Positions 19,340 to 25,827 of a DNA stretch of 64,000 nucleotides are shown here, piece by piece (position 1 is the stretch's first letter; every line of letters begins with the position of its first letter). Position numbers and translations under genes: made by a program. Below the pieces are notes generated by a model, which saw only the letters and a program-made list of their open reading frames with translations, was not told the origin of the DNA and searched no databases. This DNA is from Streptomyces sp. A012304 (GTDB lineage Bacteria; Actinomycetota; Actinomycetes; Streptomycetales; Streptomycetaceae): assembly GCF_026008495.1 (NCBI RefSeq), contig NZ_BQUN01000096.1:1-64000 (forward strand), given 5' to 3'.

Positions 19340-21275
19340 CACGCTCAAGAGCACAACGGGCGCCGGTGGCGCCGCGGCGGTCCGCCGTCTGCTCCTCGAC
19401 AACGGCGCGCTCACCGCGCTGATCGTCCTCGTCATCGCCATGTCGGCGCTGTCGGGCGACTTCCTCACCACCGACAACCTGCTCAACGTGGGTGTGCAGG
19501 CCGCCGTGACGGCGGTCCTCGCCTTCGGTGTCACGTTCGTCATCGTCTCGGCGGGCATCGACCTGTCGGTCGGCTCGGTCGCGGCGCTGTCGGCCACCGT
19601 GCTGGCGTGGAGCGCCACCGAGCAGGGCGTGCCGGTCCCGATAGCGGTCCTCCTGGCCATCGTCACCGGCATCGCGTGCGGTCTGGTGAACGGTTTCCTC
19701 ATCGCGTACGGCAAACTGCCGCCGTTCATCGCGACGCTCGCGATGCTGTCGGTGGGCCGCGGTCTGTCGCTGGTGATCTCCGAGGGCTCCCCGATCGCCT
19801 TCCCCGACTCCGTCTCGCACCTCGGGGACACGCTCGGCGGCTGGCTGCCGGTGCCCGTGCTGGTGATGATCGTGATGGGTCTGATCGCGGCGTTCGTGCT
19901 CGGCCGGACGTACATCGGCCGCTCGATGTACGCCATCGGCGGCAACGAGGAGGCGGCCCGGCTCTCCGGGCTGCGGGTGAAGAAGCAGAAGCTCGCCATC
20001 TACGCCCTGTCGGGTGTGTTCGCCGCCGCCGCGGGCGTCGTGCTCGCCGCCCGGCTGTCCTCGGCGCAGCCGCAGGCCGCCGACGGCTACGAACTGGACG
20101 CGATCGCCGCGGTCGTCATCGGCGGTGCCTCGCTCGCGGGCGGCACCGGCAAGGCGTCCGGCACGCTGATCGGCGCGCTGATCCTGGCGGTGCTGCGCAA
20201 CGGCCTCAACCTGCTGTCCGTGTCGGCGTTCTGGCAGCAGGTCGTCATCGGTGTCGTCATCGCGCTGGCCGTGCTGCTGGACACCGTGCGCCGCAAGGCG
20301 GGTGTGACCCCGGTGGCCGCCGGTACCGGCGGCGGCAAGGGCCGGCAGGCGATGACGTACGGGCTCGCGGCCGTGGTCACCGCGGCGATCGTCGGCGCGA
20401 CGTCGTTCCTGCACGGCGGTACCTCCGCGGCTGCCGCTCCGAAGGTCGGCCTGGCGCTGTCCACGCTCAACAACCCGTTCTTCGTGCAGATCCAGTCGGG
20501 TGCGAAGGCCGAGGCGAAGAAGCTGGGTGTCGACCTGACCGTCACCGACGCCCAGAACGACGCCTCGCAGCAGGCCAACCAGTTGCAGAACTTCACCAGT
20601 TCCGGCGTCGACGCGATCGTCGTCAACCCGGTGGACTCGGACGCGGCCGGCCCGTCCGTGCGCGCCGCCGACCAGGCGAAGATCCCGGTCATCGCGGTCG
20701 ACCGCGGCGTCAACAAGGCCACGGTGGACGCGCTGGTCGCCTCCGACAACGTCGCCGGCGGTGAGCTGGCCGCGAAGACCATCGCCGAGAAGCTGGGCGG
20801 CACCGGCAAGATCGTGATCCTTCAGGGGCAGGCGGGCACCTCGGCGGCCCGGGAGCGGGCGGAAGGTTTCGCCAAGGGTCTGAAGGCGTACCCCGGCATC
20901 CAGGTGCTGGCCCAGCAGCCGGCCGACTTCGACCGCACCAAGGGCCTCGACGTGATGTCGAACCTGCTCCAGGCCCACCCGGACGTCCAGGGCGTCATCG
21001 CCGCCAACGACGAGATGGCGCTCGGCGCGATCAAGGCGCTCGGCGCCAAGGCCGGCAAGTCCGTCCAGGTCGTCGGCTTCGACGGCACCCCGGACGGTCT
21101 GAACGCCGTCAAGGGCGGCACGCTGTACGCGTCCGTCGCGCAGCAGCCCTCGGAGTTGGGCAGGATCGCGGTGGACAACGCGCTGAAGGCGCTCCAGGGC
21201 AAGAAGGTCGAGGAGACGGTGAAGGTGCCGGTGAAGGTGGTCACGAAGGAGAACGTGACCGGTTTCAGCGGCTGA
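19329..21275 (+). CDS. rbsCB: Fused ribose permease and substrate-binding protein
   Basis: A 648-residue protein that joins two normally separate subunits. Residues 1 to about 325 are a CUT2 permease with many hydrophobic helices and the signature segment AIGGNEEAARLSGLRV. A hydrophobic helix at about 343-365 is followed by an Ala/Ser-rich linker and a complete ribose-binding-protein domain (about 372-648) beginning PKVGLALSTLNNPFFVQIQ. The C-terminal domain would face outside, tethered beside the channel, in place of a lipoprotein RbsB. The GTG start at 19329 lies inside the end of rbsA. Similar fusions are known in Streptomyces; I recall the S. coelicolor homologue described as bifunctional. 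Confidence 0.92.
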   Translation: MAADTLKSTTGAGGAAAVRRLLLDNGALTALIVLVIAMSALSGDFLTTDNLLNVGVQAAVTAVLAFGVTFVIVSAGIDLSVGSVAALSATVLAWSATEQGVPVPIAVLLAIVTGIACGLVNGFLIAYGKLPPFIATLAMLSVGRGLSLVISEGSPIAFPDSVSHLGDTLGGWLPVPVLVMIVMGLIAAFVLGRTYIGRSMYAIGGNEEAARLSGLRVKKQKLAIYALSGVFAAAAGVVLAARLSSAQPQAADGYELDAIAAVVIGGASLAGGTGKASGTLIGALILAVLRNGLNLLSVSAFWQQVVIGVVIALAVLLDTVRRKAGVTPVAAGTGGGKGRQAMTYGLAAVVTAAIVGATSFLHGGTSAAAAPKVGLALSTLNNPFFVQIQSGAKAEAKKLGVDLTVTDAQNDASQQANQLQNFTSSGVDAIVVNPVDSDAAGPSVRAADQAKIPVIAVDRGVNKATVDALVASDNVAGGELAAKTIAEKLGGTGKIVILQGQAGTSAARERAEGFAKGLKAYPGIQVLAQQPADFDRTKGLDVMSNLLQAHPDVQGVIAANDEMALGAIKALGAKAGKSVQVVGFDGTPDGLNAVKGGTLYASVAQQPSELGRIAVDNALKALQGKKVEETVKVPVKVVTKENVTGFSG

Positions 21276-21285
21276 GGTCCGGAAC

Positions 21286-21320
21286 GCGGCCGGGTGGCTC
21301 ACGACGAGCCGCCCGGCCGC
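21286..21320 (+). terminator. Strong intercistronic hairpin after rbsCB
   Basis: A 15-bp stem (21286-21300 with 21306-21320), with one or two G-U pairs, closes a 5-nt loop 10 nt after the rbsCB stop. It precedes the tandem array and rbsK, so it may act as a partial terminator or as an mRNA stabiliser that lowers rbsKD expression relative to the transporter. Confidence 0.65.
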
Positions 21321-21325
21321 TCAAC

Positions 21326-21514
21326 CGTTCGATCGGTCGGACCGGTTGAACTGGTCGGATCGGTCGGACCGGTCCGATTGGTTGGACAGGTTGGATCGGT
21401 CGGAGCGGTCCGACTGGTTGGACAGGTTGGATCGGTCGGGCCGGTCCGATTGGCTGGACCGGTTGAATCGGTGGGAGCAGCGCGATCGGTCCGATCGGTT
21501 GCATTGGTGCGATG
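21326..21514 (+). repeat. 9-bp tandem array with a 36-bp higher-order period
   Basis: About 20 consecutive imperfect copies of a 9-mer of the form GGTYSGAYC fill the space between rbsCB and rbsK. They are organised into 36-bp units at 21362-21397, 21398-21433, 21434-21469 and a degenerate one at 21470-21505, preceded by a 27-bp partial unit at 21335-21361. Units 1 and 2 are nearly identical. Many neighbouring 9-mers are reverse complements of each other (GGTCGGACC then GGTCCGATT), so RNA from either strand could fold into a series of short hairpins. The array ends within 12 bp of the rbsK start. It encodes low-complexity frames on both strands that I do not regard as genes. Confidence 0.9.
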
Positions 21515-21526
21515 GGGAGTCAACTC

Positions 21527-22429
21527 ATGTACGACTACGACCTTCTGGTCGTAGGGTCGGCCAACGCCGACCTGGTGATCGGCGTAGAACGGCGGCCCGG
21601 GGCCGGGGAGACGGTCCTCGGGTCCGACCTGGCCGTCCACCCCGGCGGCAAGGGCGCCAACCAGGCGGTCGCCGCCGCCCGCCTCGGCGCCCGTACGGCG
21701 CTGCTGGCCCGGGTCGGCGACGACGCCCACGGACGGCTGCTGCTCGACTCGCAGCGGGCGGCCGGCGTCGACACGATCGGTGTGCTGGTGGGCGGGGCGC
21801 CGACCGGGGTCGCGCTGATCACGGTGGACCCGTCCGGCGACAACAGCATCGTCGTCTCGCCGGGCGCGAACGGCCGGCTGACCCCGCAGGACGTGCGGGC
21901 GGCGGGCAGCCTCTTCCACGCCTCGCGGGTGGTCTCGGCACAGCTGGAGATCCCGCTGGAGACGGTCGTGGAGGTGGTGCGCAGCCTGGCGCCCGGCAGC
22001 CGCTTCGTGCTGAACCCCTCCCCGCCGCGCCCGCTGCCCACCGAGATCCTCGCGGCCTGCGACCCGCTGATCGTCAACGAGCACGAGGCGAAGGTGCTCC
22101 TCGGCGAGGCGGCCGTGGGCGACGAACCCGAGGACTGGGCGCGGCTGCTGCTGGCGAAGGGCCCCCGGTCGGTGGTGGTGACGCTGGGTTCCGAGGGAGC
22201 GCTGGTGGCGTCCGCGGAGGGCGTCACACGCGTGCCGTCGGTGCGGGTGGACGCCGTGGACACGACGGGCGCCGGCGACTCGTTCACGGCGGCCCTGGCG
22301 TGGAAGCTGGGGGCGGGTTGCGCTCCGGCCGAGGCGGCGGCGTACGCGGCCCGGGTCGGGGCGGTGGCGGTCACCCGGCGGGGCGCGCAGGAGTCGTTCC
22401 CCACGGCGGAGGAGGTGGCCGCGCTGTGA
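21527..22429 (+). CDS. rbsK: Ribokinase
   Basis: A 300-residue PfkB-family kinase phosphorylating imported ribose to ribose 5-phosphate. The N-terminal VVGSANADLVIGVERRPGAG, the glycine-rich HPGGKGANQAVAAARLGA motif and the C-terminal VDTTGAGDSFTAALAW signature with the catalytic Asp are all intact. The ATG at 21527 has a GGGGAG ribosome site 7 nt upstream; an in-frame ATG at 21512 falls inside the last repeat unit and lacks a good site. The stop overlaps rbsD (GTGA). Confidence 0.93.
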   Translation: MYDYDLLVVGSANADLVIGVERRPGAGETVLGSDLAVHPGGKGANQAVAAARLGARTALLARVGDDAHGRLLLDSQRAAGVDTIGVLVGGAPTGVALITVDPSGDNSIVVSPGANGRLTPQDVRAAGSLFHASRVVSAQLEIPLETVVEVVRSLAPGSRFVLNPSPPRPLPTEILAACDPLIVNEHEAKVLLGEAAVGDEPEDWARLLLAKGPRSVVVTLGSEGALVASAEGVTRVPSVRVDAVDTTGAGDSFTAALAWKLGAGCAPAEAAAYAARVGAVAVTRRGAQESFPTAEEVAAL

Positions 22430-22815
22430 AGAAGGCGGGCATCCTCAACCGTCATCTCTCCGGCGCGCTCGCGGAGTTGGGCCACGGGGACGGGGTGCTG
22501 GTGTGCGACGCCGGCATGCCGATACCCGATGGCCCGCGCGTCGTCGACCTCGCCTTCCGCGCGGGTGTGCCGTCCTTCGCGGAGGTCCTGGAGGGCCTGC
22601 TCGCCGAGCTGGTCGTCGAGGGCGCGACGGCGGCGGAGGAGATCCGGACGGCCAACCCCTCGGCCGCCTCCCTCCTGGACACCCACTTCCCCGAACTGAC
22701 CCTGGTCCCGCACGAGCGGCTGAAGAGCCTCTCGGCGGGAGCCCGCCTGGTGGTACGGACGGGAGAGGCCCGCCCGTACGCGAATGCGCTGCTGCGGTGC
22801 GGGGTGTTCTTCTGA
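22426..22815 (+). CDS. rbsD: D-ribose pyranase
   Basis: A 129-residue RbsD/FucU-family protein that interconverts the pyranose and furanose forms of ribose, giving RbsK its furanose substrate. The conserved opening KKAGILNRHLSGALAELGHGD holds the catalytic His, and GMPIPDGPRVVDLAF follows; the C-terminal RTGEARPYANALLRCGV is the second active-site segment. The GTG start at 22426 overlaps the rbsK stop by 4 bp. It is the final gene of the rbsR-A-CB-K-D operon. Confidence 0.92.
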   Translation: MKKAGILNRHLSGALAELGHGDGVLVCDAGMPIPDGPRVVDLAFRAGVPSFAEVLEGLLAELVVEGATAAEEIRTANPSAASLLDTHFPELTLVPHERLKSLSAGARLVVRTGEARPYANALLRCGVFF

Positions 22816-23093
22816 CGCGCGCTGACGAACCGCGCGAAGCCCCACGGGAGCCTGGTCGGATGACCGGGCCCCTTCGCTTGCCTCGCCGCTGTCCGAAATC
22901 GCGTCAAGTCGCGGTCAGCCGCGTTGCGTACGCAACCGGCGATGCGAAAGCATGCGTGAACAGGCCATTGACGCTTGCGTGACGCGTGGGGGTGGAGGAC
23001 GTGAAGTTCAACTGGCGCCACCTTCCATTTGCGCTTCAATGACGGGTCGGTCACCGTTCCACCGAACGCCCCCGTATTCCCGTAAGGATGTCA
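22816..23093. other. Intergenic stretch before the accessory island
   Basis: GC content falls here toward the values of the next two genes. A weak hairpin at about 22834-22877 may end the ribose operon. A 13-codon frame at 23001-23042 (GTG start, with GGAGGAC just upstream, product VKFNWRHLPFALQ) has a plausible ribosome site but no recognised function. Confidence 0.35.
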
Positions 23094-23738
23094 ATGTCGA
23101 CGCTGATGCGCGCTCCGCGAGAATGTGGTTCATGGTTCTGGGATCTCGAAGAGACAGGGTCTGCCGGCTTGGAACCCGCCCTTGCCGTGGCTACCAGAAT
23201 GACAGGAGTCCTGGCGAGGCACGACCTTTTGACGCCACACAAACTCGAATACGACTGGTACGTGCTGGGGTCTGGCGGCATCGGCATCCGCTCCCAGTTG
23301 GCGCTCACCGTCCCCCTGGGGGACTGTCGACTGCCGGATCGGGTCATCAGCAGCCGGCCGTCGGGGTACCCAAAGGCCGATGTCGATGACATTCATGTAG
23401 TCGGGTCAGGAATCTGGCTCGATGCCGAAGGAGAACGCCGTCGAGAGCCCGGACTGATCGACCTTTCCGTCTCTCCGGCTCCTGTGGGCTTGTCCGCCAC
23501 GCTATCGGTGCATCACGACATCTGGGGCTGGTTCGACTTTTCTGGACGCCCTCATCCCGAGGTGTATCGAGGTAACGCTCCGCGGCTGGCAGCAGCTCTG
23601 CAGGAGCTCAACTCCACTCTGGGAGTGCAGGGCGAGCCAGGTGAAGTCACCTACTTCGGCTTCGCAACGGAATCCGGCATCGGCACTCCGGACGCCCTTG
23701 CAGACGGAAGTGGTCCGAATGTCACGGACCGGCTCTGA
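23094..23738 (+). CDS. Unknown protein, possible orphan immunity protein
   Basis: A soluble acidic protein of about 214 residues that I do not recognise. It has no signal peptide or membrane segment. Aromatic-rich elements include GSWFWDLEE at the N-terminus and HHDIWGWFDFSGRPHPEVYR two-thirds along, followed by an amphipathic helix RLAAALQELNSTLGV. Codons are clearly richer in A/T at the third position than in flanking genes (for example runs such as GATGTCGATGACATT), pointing to transfer. I prefer the ATG at 23094, 5 nt after AAGGA; 23088 is also possible. The next gene starts within 25 bp. Position beside a DUF6177 fragment suggests an immunity-type protein of a decayed toxin locus, but this is inference. 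Confidence 0.6.
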   Translation: MSTLMRAPRECGSWFWDLEETGSAGLEPALAVATRMTGVLARHDLLTPHKLEYDWYVLGSGGIGIRSQLALTVPLGDCRLPDRVISSRPSGYPKADVDDIHVVGSGIWLDAEGERRREPGLIDLSVSPAPVGLSATLSVHHDIWGWFDFSGRPHPEVYRGNAPRLAAALQELNSTLGVQGEPGEVTYFGFATESGIGTPDALADGSGPNVTDRL

Positions 23739-23750
23739 CTTCCTCGACAG

Positions 23751-24647
23751 GTGCTGTCCATGATGTACCACCTGATGACCCGCGCCGACGATGCGCCTTC
23801 ACGTCTGCCCGCGATCCTTGCCGAAGAGTTCCGCGTCACGTTGGCAGAGACTGATGTGTCGGCAGGATCGGAGTGGGAGGACAGGAACTGGGACGCCGTG
23901 GTCACATGCGAATACGAACCTCTTCAGGGTGACTTGTCCTGGTCACTGACTATCTACGCGGCCAACGAGGTCCGGCATCAGCCGTCGGAGGCGGCACTGG
24001 CCTCGGCGGTGGCCCGAAGTCTCTCCGCTTCGGTGTTCGTCGAGTGGGACTCCAGGTTTCCCTGGATGCGAAGGGTAGCGCTGCCTGAAGGCGGTCACAC
24101 ACTGGCTCGGGTGACGCAGTCGGGGGAGGATGGCCCCGGGTACTCGGTGGATGCCGCGGAATCGACCATCCCGGACGTTCCGCATGTCCCTGTGATGCGC
24201 CTCCCTGAGGTGGTACAGGCATACGACATTCCCACTCCGATCACGGATTCCGTCGAATGGGTCGGAATCGACAAGGGGTCCGGTGACCTCGCAACCCTCG
24301 TCCGCAACTGGGAACGTTTGTGCTCACGGCTGCGTACCGGCTGGCCTCCCGAAGGATGGTATTCGGCAACCCTGTACCGAGAGGACCTCGAATTCAGAAG
24401 TCGTCTCGATACAGAAATGGAGGCGCTCCCTCCCGAGGTAGACAAGAGCACTCTCCAGGAAGTCGTGGAGAAACTGGATTTCATCTATCGGAATTCGACT
24501 TCCGACGACGGCGGCTTGGCCCTTTCCGCGGCGCTGGAGGAGAGTCCCGAAAAGCTGTCGAGGCGGCCATGGTATTGGCGCCGTCGTCCTCTGGACTTGC
24601 CTTGGCTCGAGGCCGGACCGAACGAAAACGAGACACAACCCTTGTAA
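23751..24647 (+). CDS. Unknown protein downstream of the first island gene
   Basis: An acidic soluble protein of up to 298 residues, not recognised. It has no signal peptide or membrane helix. The first half (EDRNWDAVVTCEYEPLQGDL, SASVFVEWDSRFPWMRRVAL) looks like a compact alpha/beta domain of the sort found in immunity proteins. The second half is helical and includes LVRNWERLCSRLRTGWPPEGW and LQEVVEKLDFIYRNS. The GTG at 23751 and ATGs at 23760 and 23763 are possible starts. Base usage is as AT-rich as the preceding gene, 12 bp upstream, so the two are probably one transferred unit. Confidence 0.6.
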   Translation: MLSMMYHLMTRADDAPSRLPAILAEEFRVTLAETDVSAGSEWEDRNWDAVVTCEYEPLQGDLSWSLTIYAANEVRHQPSEAALASAVARSLSASVFVEWDSRFPWMRRVALPEGGHTLARVTQSGEDGPGYSVDAAESTIPDVPHVPVMRLPEVVQAYDIPTPITDSVEWVGIDKGSGDLATLVRNWERLCSRLRTGWPPEGWYSATLYREDLEFRSRLDTEMEALPPEVDKSTLQEVVEKLDFIYRNSTSDDGGLALSAALEESPEKLSRRPWYWRRRPLDLPWLEAGPNENETQPL

Positions 24648-24734
24648 CGGCGGACGAATACAGCGTGCGCGCTCCACATGGATGCAGCCTGAAGGGTGAG
24701 CCAGGTGAGGTCCTCCCGTTCCCCACGTCGGTTA

Positions 24735-25025
24735 CTGACCTTGAATGCGTGATGTCGTCATGCTGGCTGGCGCCGGAGGCCGGTGCCGGTGAGGCAGCCG
24801 TCGAGGACGTCGGGGCGGTATTGGAGCTGGCGTAGGCCGCGTCGGACGGCGGTGATCAGGTCGTCGGGGTCGGCGAAGGCGCGGTTGGCTGTGGTGGTGC
24901 GTCGCAGCACGGACCAGATGCCCTCGACCGGGTTGAGGTCGGGTGCGTAGGGCGGCAGCTGGAAGACGGTGAGCCAGTCGCGTTCGGCGATGTAGCGGCG
25001 CATGCCGGCCGTCAGATGGGTGTTG
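24735..25025 (-). mobile_element. IS630-family element remnant
   Basis: Only the last third of the insertion sequence survives. Its left boundary is inferred at a TA dinucleotide (24733-24734), the usual IS630 target, followed by TGACCTTGAATGCG, which may be the end of the inverted repeat. The right side stops abruptly at about 25025, where DUF6177 coding sequence of opposite orientation begins, so no second inverted repeat is present. Confidence 0.65.
24758..25025 (-). pseudogene. Truncated IS630-type transposase, C-terminal part
   Basis: About 88 codons of a DDE transposase. The frame starts abruptly at NTHLTAGMRRYI, just after where the family's second catalytic Asp (VWDN) would be, and runs through FQLPPYAPDLNPVEGIWSVL with the last catalytic Glu to a helical C-terminus ending GCLTGTGLRR. 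Two of the three catalytic residues and the N-terminal DNA-binding domains are gone, so it cannot be active. The loss coincides with the truncation of the neighbouring DUF6177 gene. Confidence 0.85.
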
Positions 25026-25775
25026 CCTTGGCAGGACGGAACGTTCGCGCCGCCGCTCGGAGCGGACGGATCGGCCACGGTGGCCGAGGCGTTCACCCGG
25101 ACGTCCCCGAGCGCCGGCCGGCAGCTCGTCGTGGCGTTCCGCACGACGCACCCCGCGCACGAGGACCTGGTCCTCGGCGGAGCCCTGGAGACGGCCTGGC
25201 GCACGCTCACCGGCGCGCCGCCGGCCGGATGGGGCACCGCCGAGCCGGTCAACCTGCCGTGGTCCCCGCGTCAGTTGACCGATCTGGTTCGGGACCGGGC
25301 CCCCGATCCCACACATGTGATCGTGGTCGGGCACCCTGATCGGCCCGCACTGGCCTGGATCCGCGTCACCCGTACCACAGCGGGCGTCGAGGAAGACGTG
25401 ACGCTCACTCTCGGGTACCGGCAGGACGAGGCCCTGCCCCTCGAAAGGGTCGAACCGCTCGCCGAGGCCCTCGTCGTGGAACACGGCCTCACGACGATGC
25501 TGACCTCGGTGCGCCGGGCCTCACGCGACCTCACCACGGCGCCCCGGCTTCAGGCCCCGCCCGTCCCCGTCGCCTTCACCCTGGGCGCACGGGACGTACA
25601 GGGCATCGGCCTCACCCACGCCCGTCGCCCGCCCGTGGAGGTGCGCCCCCTCGCGCTCGGTCCCGCGTCCGCCCCGGCTCTGCACTACCCGCTGGGCGAC
25701 GGATCAGATGCCGGTGTGTGGACCGAGCTGCGCCACCTGGCCACGCATCTGCGGAGCGGGGTAGCCGGGGATTGA
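25026..25775 (+). pseudogene. 5'-truncated DUF6177-family gene
   Basis: The C-terminal part (about 249 codons) of a DUF6177 protein, a family I recall from Streptomyces type VII secretion and polymorphic-toxin loci. The surviving frame begins at the IS junction with PWQDGTFAPP and contains RQLVVAFRTTHPAHEDLVLG, AEPVNLPWSPRQLTDLVRD and a C-terminal basic/hydrophobic tail. The first half of the gene, and with it the start, is missing; an apparent ATG at 25002 lies inside the transposase remnant. High-GC codon use contrasts with the two unknown genes upstream. A strong hairpin follows at 25796. Family assignment is from memory. Confidence 0.6.
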
Positions 25776-25795
25776 GGGAGCGTGTGTGGGGCGCG

Positions 25796-25821
25796 GGGGC
25801 CCGGCCGGGTGGCCGGGCCCC
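25796..25821. terminator. Bidirectional terminator, 11-bp stem
   Basis: An 11-bp perfect stem (25796-25806 with 25811-25821) closes a GGGT loop and is followed by CTTTGGGTTATTT. It sits between the convergent DUF6177 fragment and the subtilase gene and can serve both. Confidence 0.8.
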
Positions 25822-25827
25822 TTTGGG

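Noticed and set aside
21335..21505. The 36-bp repeats as a CRISPR array
   Set aside because: The units are directly adjacent without unique spacers, are built from a 9-bp sub-repeat, and no cas gene is present.
21346..21526. A Ser/Asp/Arg/Trp-rich peptide encoded by the repeat array in frame with rbsD
   Set aside because: It is a by-product of a 9-bp repeat, runs antisense and sense alike, lacks a ribosome site, and continues in the wrong frame through rbsK.
24650..24740. A short frame with a GEPGEV segment resembling the end of the first island protein, as a remnant of a tandem duplicate
   Set aside because: The similarity covers only about 15 bases and six residues, too little to exclude chance.
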